Part shown: positions 32,922-41,141 of the stretch, one piece after another
How the letters are laid out: every line of letters starts with the position of its first letter
Position numbering within the stretch: position 1 is the first letter of the stretch
Notes under the pieces: model-generated
Told to the model about the DNA's origin: nothing
The model's input: the letters and a program-made list of their open reading frames with translations, nothing else
Database searches by the model: none
Assembly: GCF_005298075.1 (NCBI RefSeq)
Contig: NZ_SZZH01000007.1
Coordinates: 62,001-126,000 of the forward strand
Origin: Nakamurella flava
GTDB taxonomy: Bacteria; Actinomycetota; Actinomycetes; Mycobacteriales; Nakamurellaceae
Direction: 5' to 3'
DNA: 64,000 nucleotides
Program-made: the position numbers and the translations under genes

Positions 32922-33415
32922 GCATGCAGGTGCCGTTCACGGGTGACGAGAAGGAGAGCCTGCACGCGAGCCTGAACCGGCACCGGGCGGTGGTCCGCTG
33001 GAAGGTCGCGGGTCTGACCGATGATCAGGCGCGGCGGCCGATGACGGGGACCGGGTTGTCGTTGGGTGGCGTGGTCAAGCACCTGGCGTCGGTGGAGTAC
33101 GGCTGGTTCTGCGGGACGTTCGGCCGGCCGTCGGACGAGCTGGACTACGACGAGAACGACCCGGACCGGGACCTGCGCGTGGAGCCCGCCGAGACGCTGG
33201 CCGACGTGGTCGCGTATTACGACCGGGCCTGCGCGGCGGCGGACGCGGCGATCGACGAGCTGGACCTGATGGCGGTGGGCAGCAGCTGGCACGGCGACGA
33301 GCTGACGATGCGGTGGGTGCTGATCCACATGATCGAGGAGACCGCCCGCCACTGCGGCCACCTCGACGTGATGCGCGAGCTGCTCGACGGAGCCGTCGGC
33401 GACCACCAGGGCTGA
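32918..33415 (+). CDS. DinB/DUF664-family protein
   Basis: A 165-aa four-helix protein. Metal-ligand-type His residues occur in VVKHLASVEYGWF, HMIEETARHCGHLD, the DinB/YfiT arrangement. Actinobacterial members include mycothiol-dependent S-transferases and detoxification enzymes. Co-translated with the TetR gene, so it may be induced by the same compounds. Substrate and thiol unknown. Confidence 0.87.
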   Translation: MSMQVPFTGDEKESLHASLNRHRAVVRWKVAGLTDDQARRPMTGTGLSLGGVVKHLASVEYGWFCGTFGRPSDELDYDENDPDRDLRVEPAETLADVVAYYDRACAAADAAIDELDLMAVGSSWHGDELTMRWVLIHMIEETARHCGHLDVMRELLDGAVGDHQG

Positions 33416-33488
33416 GCTGCCCGCCGGATCGACTGGGCTGGGGTTGACCGATTCGGAAGCTGGGCCGGTCGTTGGTAGAGTCTCCCGC

Positions 33489-33578
33489 GGTAGCGTGTCC
33501 GAGCGGCCTAAGGAGCACGCCTCGAAAGCGTGTGAGGGGGCAACTCCTCCGTGGGTTCAAATCCCACCGCTACCGCCA
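33489..33578 (+). tRNA. tRNA-Ser (CGA)
   Basis: Acceptor stem GGTAGCG (33489-33495) pairs with CGCTACC (33568-33574), then G and an encoded CCA (33576-33578). The anticodon loop is CTCGAAA giving anticodon CGA, reading UCG serine codons. A long variable arm, GGGGGCAACTCCTCC-like, is the class II feature of tRNA-Ser. T-loop TTCAAAT is normal. Confidence 0.97.
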
Positions 33579-33586
33579 CGATCAGC

Positions 33587-33626
33587 ACAAACGCCGAGTT
33601 CCGGATGACCGGAACTCGGCGTTTGT
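33587..33626. terminator. Hairpin terminator downstream of tRNA-Ser
   Basis: A perfect 18-bp inverted repeat with a 4-nt loop (33587-33604 with 33609-33626), A-rich before and T-rich after. It lies between tRNA-Ser and the convergent malic enzyme gene and can stop both. Confidence 0.88.
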
Positions 33627-33632
33627 CGTTTG

Positions 33633-35306
33633 CTAGGGGGCGTCGTCAGCGGGTCCGTCGCCCATCGCGCTCGGGTACACCGCCTGCCACATCGCATCTT
33701 CCACGGCCTGCACGAGGTTGTCCGGCGTCTTGGTCGCCACCCCATCAGCCGCAGACGCCTTCGCAACGGCCAGCGCAACCGTGGCGGATGAGGCGCGGAG
33801 GTTCTCCACGTCCGGCAGCAGTGAGGCGCCGAGGGGGGTGGGGTCGACCTGGCTGGCGACGGCTTCGGCGGCGGCGAGGAGCATGCCGTCGGTGACGTGG
33901 CGGGCGCCGGAGACGATGGTGCCCAGGCCCAGCCCCGGGTAGAGCAGGGCGTTGTTGGCCTGGCCGATGGTGTAGCTGACGCCGTCGTACTCGACCGGCT
34001 CTACCGGGATACCCGTCGCCACTAGGGCCTTGCCCTTCGACTGCGGGATGATGTCGGCCGGCATCGCCTCGATGCGTTCCGTCGGGTTGGACAGCGGCAG
34101 GATGATCGGGCGCTCCACCCCCGCGCACATCGCCTCGACGACCGCTTCGGTGAAGGCGTTGTGGTCGGTGGACGTGCCGATGAGGATGGTCGGCTTCACT
34201 TGCTGGATCGTCGTCAGCAGGTCGATCTTGCCGCCCTCACGCTTCCAGTCGGCCACCTCCGCGGCCGGCCGCGCGTATGCCTGCTGGTAGTTCGGCAGAC
34301 CGTCCATGTCGTCGGTGACCAGACCGTTGATGTCGACCAGCCACACCCGGGCCTTCGCTTCCTCGGGCGACGCCCCGGAGCGGATCATCGCCGCGCTGAT
34401 CTGGTCGGCCATGCCGGTGCCGGCCGTCCCCGCCCCGTAGACCAGCAGCCGCTGCTCGGCGAACGTTTGCTTGGTGATCTTCAGACCGGAGATCACCGAC
34501 GACATGACGATCGCGCCGGTGCCCTGCATGTCGTCGTTGAAGATCCGGTACTTGTCGCGGTACTCGTCCAGGATCCGCCGTGCGTTGCTGGGGCCGAAAT
34601 CCTCGAAATGCAGCAGTGCGTGCGGGAACAGGTCCGTCGCGGTCGACAGGTAGGTGGCGATGAGGTCGTCATACCGCTGGCCGGTCACGCGGGCGTGCCG
34701 ATTGCCCAGGTAGGTGGGGCTGTTGAGCAGCATCTCGTTGTCGGTGCCGACGTCCAGGTTGACGGCGATCACCCGGCTCGGGTCGATCCCGGCGGCCGCC
34801 GTGTAGACGGCCAGCTTGCCGATCGAGATGTCGGTGCCGTTGACCCCCCAGTCACCGATGCCGAGGATCTCCTGCGCATCGGAGACGACGATCAGGTCCA
34901 CGTCGTCCGGACCCAGCCCGAGGGTCTCGAACGAGGCCCGCACGTCCTCGGGGCGGTCGATTGACAGGTACACGGCCCGCGAGTGCCGGTAGTCCTTGCT
35001 CCACTGCTTGATGGCCTCGCCGACCGTCGGGTCGTAGACGACGGGCAGCAGCTCGGCCAGGTGATCGCCCAGCACCTTGAAGTACAGGACCTCGTTGCGG
35101 TCGTGCAGAGAGTCCAGGAAGACGTACTTCTCCAGGTCCGTCTCGTAGCCCTCCAGCTGCGCGTAACTCCGCGCGGCCTGCTCGTCGAGCGTCTCGACCG
35201 CCGCCGGCAGCCGTCCCGTCAGCCCCAGCTTCGCCCGCTCCTCCAGCGTGAAGGCGGTGCCGCGGTTCCGCAGCGGATCGGCGAAGACCTTGGGACGTGC
35301 GGTCAT
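33633..35306 (-). CDS. NAD-dependent malic enzyme
   Basis: A 557-aa malate dehydrogenase (oxaloacetate-decarboxylating) of the long SfcA/MaeA type, making pyruvate, CO2 and NADH from malate. N-terminal LRNRGTAFTLEERAKLGLTGRLP, metal/substrate region HFEDFGPSNARRIL and FNDDMQGTGAI, the NAD Rossmann motif GAGTAGTGMA, and the SNPTERIEA loop are all conserved. It is an isolated transcription unit ending at the tRNA terminator. Confidence 0.94.
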   Translation of the reverse strand: MTARPKVFADPLRNRGTAFTLEERAKLGLTGRLPAAVETLDEQAARSYAQLEGYETDLEKYVFLDSLHDRNEVLYFKVLGDHLAELLPVVYDPTVGEAIKQWSKDYRHSRAVYLSIDRPEDVRASFETLGLGPDDVDLIVVSDAQEILGIGDWGVNGTDISIGKLAVYTAAAGIDPSRVIAVNLDVGTDNEMLLNSPTYLGNRHARVTGQRYDDLIATYLSTATDLFPHALLHFEDFGPSNARRILDEYRDKYRIFNDDMQGTGAIVMSSVISGLKITKQTFAEQRLLVYGAGTAGTGMADQISAAMIRSGASPEEAKARVWLVDINGLVTDDMDGLPNYQQAYARPAAEVADWKREGGKIDLLTTIQQVKPTILIGTSTDHNAFTEAVVEAMCAGVERPIILPLSNPTERIEAMPADIIPQSKGKALVATGIPVEPVEYDGVSYTIGQANNALLYPGLGLGTIVSGARHVTDGMLLAAAEAVASQVDPTPLGASLLPDVENLRASSATVALAVAKASAADGVATKTPDNLVQAVEDAMWQAVYPSAMGDGPADDAP

Positions 35307-35426
35307 GACGGGTACTCCTCGCGGTTGCTGCCGAGGCGGTGACAGCCCGCTCGGTCACTCACGGACGGTAGTTGTCGTGCACGCAGAGCAACAGTATGGC
35401 GGATGGTCTCGATCGGGGGAGTGCGC

Positions 35427-35939
35427 CTACCGGAGAGCGCTGGCCGGCGGCCGGTGGCAGCGCATCAGCAGGGCCGGACCGTCCGGAGTCACCACCTCGC
35501 CCACCGCCGCGAACCCGGCCGCCGTGTAGCAGCGGATCGCCCGTGCGTTGTGCGGCGACGGATCGGTCTGCACCACGGTGACCACCGGGTCGGCGAACAG
35601 CTGCTCGACGAACTCCCGCACCATGGCCCGGCCCAGCCCCCGGTTGAGCTGTCCGGCGTGGGCGAGGAACTGGTCGATACCGCGGGCGCCCGGGTCGGTC
35701 TCGTCCTCCCACCAGCCGTCACCGGAACCGAGCACCACGTAGCTCTGGATGAACCCGATCGGCTCGCCCGCCAGGTGCGCGATGAAGGCGTGGGTCGACC
35801 CGCCGGTCAGGTAGTCCTCGCGCAATTCCTCAACCGACTCGGCCGGCCCCCACCACTGCCGGACGTGGGGGCGGAGCAGCCAGTCGTGCAGCATCGGCAC
35901 GTCCGCCTCGGTGAGTGCCCGGAACTCGATGGTGCCCAC
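35427..35939 (-). CDS. AAC(6')-Ib-like aminoglycoside N-acetyltransferase
   Basis: A 170-aa GNAT protein. It closely follows AAC(6')-Ib: IGFIQSYVVLGSGDGWW, ETDPGARGIDQFLA, then GLGRAMVREFVEQLF and QTDPSPHNARAIRCY (acetyl-CoA and active-site region). The DPGxRGIDQ motif is diagnostic of the AAC(6')-Ib group. It lies on a chromosome-like segment without integron or IS sequences, so it looks intrinsic. Aminoglycoside N-acetylation is inferred from the match; activity and spectrum are untested. Confidence 0.88.
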   Translation of the reverse strand: MGTIEFRALTEADVPMLHDWLLRPHVRQWWGPAESVEELREDYLTGGSTHAFIAHLAGEPIGFIQSYVVLGSGDGWWEDETDPGARGIDQFLAHAGQLNRGLGRAMVREFVEQLFADPVVTVVQTDPSPHNARAIRCYTAAGFAAVGEVVTPDGPALLMRCHRPPASALR

Positions 35940-36008
35940 ACGGGTCAGTAGAGAACAGTCGGACGCTGCGCACCAGTGGTTTTCACCGGGCCAGCGCCGT
36001 CGCCCCCG

Positions 36009-37205
36009 TCAGGACGGGGCGCCGCTCGGGTCGGCCACGACCCCCAGGAACAGCGGCGCCGACGTGCTCGACTCGGCGATCCAGAAGAGGAAGGGCCGGT
36101 CGATGACCAGGGGTTCCGGCTGGGCCAGTACGCCGCGCGAGAAGAGCAGGGCGGTCGCGGCGGCCGCTTCAGTGCCCTTCTCGTCGACGTCGACGACGCA
36201 GCGGTGAACGAGGGTGTCCGCCGCGAGGGGGCGGTCGGTGATGCCGGTCAGGTCGGGCGCGTCGAACAGGTCCGTGACGCCCAGTGCCCGCACCGCCGAC
36301 ATCGCGTCGGGCGTCGCGTCGATCGAGAAGGCCGGCAGGGTGACCGCGAACTGGGCCGGCGTTGCCGATCCGGTGGCCACGGCGTCGAGGACGGCGGGCA
36401 GGTCGCCCAGTACGGTGTCGATCCCGGCGTCGGGGAGCAGCACGGTCATCGACAGACCGCCCCCGATGTACGGAATCGAGACCGCCGTCCAGCCAGCACC
36501 TCTCGAGCCCGAGAACGGCATCCCACCTTGCATCATCGGCACCGTGCGCCGGCTGCCGTCGGCGGTGGTGAACGACCCCTCCTGACGGTCCCGGAACGGC
36601 ACCATCCAGGCGGCCTTGAGGTAGAGGGCATTGACCAGGACGAGTTCCGTTACTGCGGTGACGGACCCGGCCGGGAGGAGATCGGGGATCAAATCGTTGG
36701 TCCGTTCGGCGACCCACGCATTGATGGCGGCGCGCATGCCGTCGGGGTCGCCGGCGAAATCCGCGGAACGAGCGGCGACGCCGAACTCGCGGGCCAGCTC
36801 ATCCACGAACTCCGGTCGGACCGGGAAGCCGCGGTCCACCCACATCTCGTTGGCCGACCGCACCGTGACGCCGTCGCTGGACATCCGCACCGCCCGGTCG
36901 AGCGCCCGGCTGATCCCCTGATCGACCGCGGCGACCGCCTGCCCCTGCGCTGCGGTTCCGTCCAGACCCAGGGCCGCGTCGATCTGCGCGGCGGTCGCGC
37001 CACGGGCCCCGGCCCGCGCCATGGCCAGCACCATGAACAGCGAGTACGGGCTGATCGCCGTGTTCCTCAGTTCGGCCCCGAGCGCGTGCCGCAGGACGGC
37101 CGCGCCGAAGCCGGCGACCGCCGCCCGCGCTGTTCCGGGATCCCCCGGGGCGGTGCGGTCGACCGCGCTCAGCGGGCGGAGCGGCGTCGGGGCTGGGTCG
37201 GTCAC
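36009..37205 (-). CDS. Serpin, cytoplasmic type
   Basis: A 398-aa serpin without signal peptide; GTG 37205 behind AGGAGGT. Serpin hallmarks: AISPYSLFMVLAMARAGARG, VNALYLKAAWMVPF, VDVDEKGTEAAAAT hinge and DRPFLFWIAESSTSAPLFLG C-terminus. The hinge is of the inhibitory type. Counting 14 residues from the hinge Gly places Gly-Val at P1-P1' with Arg at P2, but the loop is two residues longer than in alpha-1-antitrypsin, so P1 may be Arg. It lacks the ECF-like promoter found for the other two serpins. Confidence 0.93.
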   Translation of the reverse strand: MTDPAPTPLRPLSAVDRTAPGDPGTARAAVAGFGAAVLRHALGAELRNTAISPYSLFMVLAMARAGARGATAAQIDAALGLDGTAAQGQAVAAVDQGISRALDRAVRMSSDGVTVRSANEMWVDRGFPVRPEFVDELAREFGVAARSADFAGDPDGMRAAINAWVAERTNDLIPDLLPAGSVTAVTELVLVNALYLKAAWMVPFRDRQEGSFTTADGSRRTVPMMQGGMPFSGSRGAGWTAVSIPYIGGGLSMTVLLPDAGIDTVLGDLPAVLDAVATGSATPAQFAVTLPAFSIDATPDAMSAVRALGVTDLFDAPDLTGITDRPLAADTLVHRCVVDVDEKGTEAAAATALLFSRGVLAQPEPLVIDRPFLFWIAESSTSAPLFLGVVADPSGAPS

Positions 37206-37354
37206 GGGTACCTCCTGGTGGCGGTGCCTTCATGGGCTGGTGCGAGAAGCGTTCCGGCACCTGCGTCTTCACGGCCATTGTCCGCTCCGCGACCGGACGG
37301 ACGGCTCGGCGGTCCATGGCAGGGTGGGGACGGGGGACCAGCACAAGGAGCGAC

Positions 37355-38152
37355 GTGAGCACATCGAACGGCATCGCCGCCGTAGCCCTGGACATCGACG
37401 GCACCCTCGCCCGGGACGACCACCAGGTCAGCCCCTACGCCATCGGCGTCCTGAAGGACCTCGAGGCCGCGGGCATCCGGCCCATCGTGGTGACCGGGCG
37501 GCTCGAAACCTCCGCGCTGGCCACCGCCGACGCCGCCGGACTGTCTGCCCCGGTCGTGTCCGGGGGCGGCGCGATCGTCACCGACCCGGCCACCCGCGAG
37601 CATCTCGTGCACGCCGCCATGGACCCGGCGCTCATCGCCCGGCTCATCGAGGTGGCCGACCGGTTCGACCTGCAACCCGTCCTGCACACCGCCGCGCACA
37701 TCCTCACCGACCGGGCCAGCCGCCACACCGACCTCATCGAGCGGCTCAACCAGTGGACTCCGGAGGTGCTGCCCGACCGGGCGTGGCCGGGTGACGTCGT
37801 CAAAGTGATGCTGGTCGGGGAGCAGCCCGACGTCGACGCGATGCAGGCCGAGGCCGCCGCCGAATTCCCGCGGTTGAAGCGTTCGTCGACCGAATTCCTG
37901 GAGGCCAACGCCCCCGGCTTCACCAAGTGGGAATCGCTGCGGTTCACCCTCGAACGCATCGGCGTCGCGCCCGACGCGACCATCGGCGCCGGGGACGGGG
38001 AGACCGACGTGGAGTGGCTCAGCAACGTCGGCCAGGTCATCGCCCCGGCCAATTCCGAACCCTCCGTCCTGGCCATCGCGCACCACCGGGTCGGCCACCA
38101 CCGCGACGACGCCGTCGCCCGCTTCCTCGACGAGCACCTGCTGGGCGGCTGA
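37355..38152 (+). CDS. Cof-type HAD phosphatase
   Basis: A 265-aa HAD-IIB hydrolase: motif I ALDIDGTLARDD, motif II VVTGR, motif III Lys in the GFTKWESL region, and motif IV GDGETDVEW. Cap domain of the Cof type in residues 90-190. GTG 37355 has AAGGAG. It sits in the opposite orientation between two serpin genes, breaking the serpin array; sugar phosphate or nucleotide phosphate substrate likely. Confidence 0.9.
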   Translation: MSTSNGIAAVALDIDGTLARDDHQVSPYAIGVLKDLEAAGIRPIVVTGRLETSALATADAAGLSAPVVSGGGAIVTDPATREHLVHAAMDPALIARLIEVADRFDLQPVLHTAAHILTDRASRHTDLIERLNQWTPEVLPDRAWPGDVVKVMLVGEQPDVDAMQAEAAAEFPRLKRSSTEFLEANAPGFTKWESLRFTLERIGVAPDATIGAGDGETDVEWLSNVGQVIAPANSEPSVLAIAHHRVGHHRDDAVARFLDEHLLGG

Positions 38153-38154
38153 GC

Positions 38155-39456
38155 TCAGGCGGTGGCGCTCGGGTCGGTGATCACCCCGAGGAACAGCGGC
38201 GCCGAGGTGGTGGTGTCGGCGATCCAGAAGACGAACGGTCGGTCCACCACCAATGGCTCCGGTCGTGCCGGCGCGCTCGCCGCCATTCCCATACCGGTCG
38301 CGGCGGCGGCTTCGGTGCCCTCTTCGTCGACCTTGACGACGGACTCGTGGACGAATGCATCGACCGTCAATCCGCCTTCGGTGATCCCGGACAGGTCGGC
38401 GTCGCCGAAAAGATCGGTGATGCCCAGGGCTTTCACCACCGCGGCGGCGTCGGGGACCGACCGCACCGAGAACACCGGCAGGGTGACATCGAACTTCGTC
38501 GTTCCCGGCTCGCTGGTCGCGACCGTGTCGATGATCTCCGGCAGACCACTCAGCACCGCATCGAGGCCGTTGTCGGGGAGCAACACCGTCATGGCCAGAC
38601 CTGACCCGACGTAGGGGAGTGACACCGCCGCCCACCCCGGCCCCTTCACCCCGGAAGCGGCCAACGGCAGTCCGGACATCATCGGCACGGTGATCGCGCG
38701 CCCGTCGGCCGTGGTGAAGGTGCCGTCCTGGCGGGGTTCGAACGGGAAGGCCCACGACGCCTGGAGATAGAGCGCGTTGACCAGCACCAGCACGGTGGTG
38801 GACCGGATGGAGTCGGACGGAAACAGCTCGGGGATGAGGTCGTTGGTGCGTTCGGCGACCCACGCGTTGATGGCCAGCCGCATGCCTTCCGCGTCGCCGC
38901 TGAAATCGGCGGACCGGGCGGCGACGCCGAACTCGCGGGCCAACTGGTCGAGGTACTCCTGGCGGACCGGAAAGCCCTGCTCCACCCAGGTCTCGTTGGC
39001 GGCCTGCACCGTCACCGTGCCTCCGGGTGCCTGGGATGCCCGGTCGAGCGCCTCGGCCACCGCGGCGTCGACGGCGGCAACGGCCGCCCCCTGGGCGTCG
39101 CCCGCCGCCCCCAGGACAGCGTCGATCTGTTGCCCCGTGGCCCCTTTCGCGCCGGCCCGGGCCATCGCCAGCACGGTGAACAGCGAGTAGGGACTGATCG
39201 CCGCGTTGGTCACCGGACCGTCGGGGAGCATCTGGCCCAGGAAGGCGGAGCCGAATCCGGCGAACGCAGCCCGGGCGGCCGCCGCGTCACCAGGCGCGAT
39301 GCGAATGGCGTCGCTGACCAGCTGCACCGGAGTCGCGACCGCGCCGGACGCGGTGTTCCGCGCTGAGTTGACGGAACTACATCCGGTCAGGCCGACCAGG
39401 GCCGCACCGGCGGCCATGAACAGGAATCGGCGGCGCGCGATCTCGACGGTGTCCAT
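38155..39456 (-). CDS. Serpin, Tat-type lipoprotein
   Basis: A 433-aa serpin whose first 26 residues are a Tat-like lipoprotein signal: ARRRFLFMAAGAALVGLTGC, Cys26 lipidated. Serpin core: AISPYSLFTVLAMARAGAKG, VNALYLQASW, hinge VDEEGTEAAAAT, C-term DRPFVFWIADTTTSAPLFLG. The loop after the hinge is GMGMAASAPARP; P1 is probably Ser-Ala by count. The start at 39456 agrees with an ECF-like -10 box 8 nt upstream (leaderless). Its surface location suggests inhibition of extracellular or envelope proteases. Confidence 0.93.
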   Translation of the reverse strand: MDTVEIARRRFLFMAAGAALVGLTGCSSVNSARNTASGAVATPVQLVSDAIRIAPGDAAAARAAFAGFGSAFLGQMLPDGPVTNAAISPYSLFTVLAMARAGAKGATGQQIDAVLGAAGDAQGAAVAAVDAAVAEALDRASQAPGGTVTVQAANETWVEQGFPVRQEYLDQLAREFGVAARSADFSGDAEGMRLAINAWVAERTNDLIPELFPSDSIRSTTVLVLVNALYLQASWAFPFEPRQDGTFTTADGRAITVPMMSGLPLAASGVKGPGWAAVSLPYVGSGLAMTVLLPDNGLDAVLSGLPEIIDTVATSEPGTTKFDVTLPVFSVRSVPDAAAVVKALGITDLFGDADLSGITEGGLTVDAFVHESVVKVDEEGTEAAAATGMGMAASAPARPEPLVVDRPFVFWIADTTTSAPLFLGVITDPSATA

Positions 39457-39464
39457 ACCGGGAT

Positions 39465-39492
39465 GACGGATACGAGCGGCGCCGGGGTTGCG
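39465..39492 (-). promoter_or_regulatory. ECF-like promoter of the Tat-lipoprotein serpin
   Basis: Minus-strand CGCAACC (-35, 39486-39492), 17-nt spacer, CGTC (-10, 39465-39468), 8 nt before the ATG at 39456. Same architecture as at 42450, 43677 and 44978. Confidence 0.75.
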
Positions 39493-39885
39493 TCGGTCCC
39501 GCGCGGACGCAGCCGGCCGCATCGCGAAACGAACAGCCGGACCACGTCAGGAACCACCGTCACGCCGTCGGGTGGCGTGGCCCGAACGCTGCGCTCCTGT
39601 CCAGACCCGCCGTCGATGCCTGGGCGACGCGGGCCCATCACACCAGCGGCCGGGTGCCCAGACGCGGCTCGGTGACCGACCGCCACACCGACCTACCCAC
39701 CGGATGCGTTCGGGGGGTCACGACGGCCGCTGGCCGCCCGGGATTGTCGTTACGTTTCGCGCCGACCGCCGTTCGGCCTGCTTCACAGCGACGCAGCCGG
39801 CTGGCGGTCATCCGTCCTGCGCGCGCGGGCGGGTGCCGGACTCGGCGGACGGGCAGCCGTCCCACGGTGATCAGGAGTGAGCCCG
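39493..39885. other. Intergenic region without supported gene
   Basis: About 390 nt between the serpin promoter and the CPBP gene. Only short shadow frames with poor codon bias are present. No repeat, RNA gene or clear operator was found; it should hold the promoter of the CPBP gene. Confidence 0.5.
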
Positions 39886-40755
39886 ATGGTCGTCCCTTCG
39901 CAGGCAGCCGCCCCCACGGCTCAACGGCCGCCCCGACGTGTCGTCAGCTCCCCCTGGTGCTGGGGGATCGTCGGCATGGTCGTGTGCATCGCGCTCATCG
40001 TCGCCTACGGGTTCATCCCCGGACCGGTGTGGATCGGGGCGCTCGTCGTCATCGCGCTGGCCGTGGTGATCTACCTGGCGATCATGCGCGGGTGGGCCCG
40101 GCGGGTGCCGATCGAACTGACCGGACCCGGCGCGGCCCGCGAACTGGTCAGCGGGATGGCGCTCGGCGCGGTCGTCCTGTTCGCCGGGTGGTTGCTCGTC
40201 GCCGCGCTGGGGGGCTATTCGATCGAATGGGCCGGCGCCAGCGTCGTGCCGGTCGTCTGGGCGGCGCTGGTCTCCGCCGCCGTCCCCGCCGTGGTGGAGG
40301 AGATGGCGTTCCGGGGCTTCGCACTACAGGCCACCGAACGCATCGCCGGCACCTGGGCGGCCATCATCGTGTCGGCCGTGCTGTTCGGTGCGCTGCACAT
40401 CAACAACCCCGGGGCCAGCATCTGGACGTCGACCGCGATCGCCATCGAGGCGGGTCTGCTGCTAGGTGCCGCCTACGCGTGGCGGCGCGACCTGCGGTTC
40501 GTCATCGGCGTGCACTTCGCGTGGAACACGGTCGAAGGGCTGGTCGGGGTCAACGTGTCCGGCACGACGGAGGACGGACTCTGGCAGACCACCGCCCACG
40601 GCTCCGACCTCATGACCGGCGGCTCCTTCGGCCTGGAGGCGTCCCTGCCCCTGTTGCTGCTGACCCTGATCCCGACGACGCTCATGCTCATCGCCGCGCA
40701 CCGCCGGGGCAACCTCCGTGGACCGCTGCGCCCCGGCGCTGATTTTGCCGCCTGA
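39886..40755 (+). CDS. CPBP-family intramembrane metalloprotease
   Basis: A 289-aa membrane protein with about eight helices. Abi/CPBP motifs: EE138-139 with R143 in VVEEMAFRGF, His171 in FGALHINN, and His210...Asn214 in HFAWNTVEG. These proteases act on CAAX-like or other membrane substrates, often in bacteriocin immunity or stress. AGGAG at 39873 favours ATG 39886 over GTG 39877. It sits next to the serpin/lipoprotein genes. Confidence 0.9.
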   Translation: MVVPSQAAAPTAQRPPRRVVSSPWCWGIVGMVVCIALIVAYGFIPGPVWIGALVVIALAVVIYLAIMRGWARRVPIELTGPGAARELVSGMALGAVVLFAGWLLVAALGGYSIEWAGASVVPVVWAALVSAAVPAVVEEMAFRGFALQATERIAGTWAAIIVSAVLFGALHINNPGASIWTSTAIAIEAGLLLGAAYAWRRDLRFVIGVHFAWNTVEGLVGVNVSGTTEDGLWQTTAHGSDLMTGGSFGLEASLPLLLLTLIPTTLMLIAAHRRGNLRGPLRPGADFAA

Positions 40756-40794
40756 GGGCCGCACCGATTTCCGAATCCTCAGCGGGGCTGACGC

Positions 40795-41100
40795 TTAGCC
40801 CGTCCCGCTGGGGGAGCTTCGCCGCTGACGGCTCTTCCGGATCACCGCCCCGACCAGCATGGCCCCGGTAAGCAGGACCACCCACAGCACAAAGGCCCAC
40901 CATCCCCAGTCGCCCCGCTTCAGTCCGGCCGACCCGTAGGCCGAGATCCCGACACCGAGGAACAGCAGCAGGTGCGGCCAGCGGAGCCGAGCGGGGCCTG
41001 CGGGGCGGTCATAGATCGCGGTGAACGTCAGGACCAGCAACGCGCCCACGACCATCAACGCCAACCGCACCCAGGTGTCCACCTGAGCACTGTCGACCAC
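40795..41100 (-). CDS. Small membrane protein of unknown function
   Basis: A 101-aa protein with about three membrane helices (LALMVVGALLVLTFTAI, HLLLFLGVGISAYGSA, WWAFVLWVVLLTGAMLVGAVI) and a basic C-terminal tail. GTG 41100 start. No family recognised. It lies downstream of, and on the same strand as, the third serpin (41142) with 41 nt between? In transcription order it follows that serpin's stop, so it may be co-transcribed. Confidence 0.65.
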   Translation of the reverse strand: MVDSAQVDTWVRLALMVVGALLVLTFTAIYDRPAGPARLRWPHLLLFLGVGISAYGSAGLKRGDWGWWAFVLWVVLLTGAMLVGAVIRKSRQRRSSPSGTG

Positions 41101-41141
41101 CGCCGGCCGGACCGCGAGTCAGCCGTCGCTCGAACGGGGCC

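Noticed and set aside
33489-33626. tRNA-linked attachment site for an island
   Set aside because: No repeat of the tRNA 3' end was noticed elsewhere in the window and no integrase gene is present.
37202-38863. 553-codon minus-strand open frame across HAD and serpin genes
   Set aside because: No motif; composition is that of a shadow frame, and the HAD and serpin frames explain the sequence.
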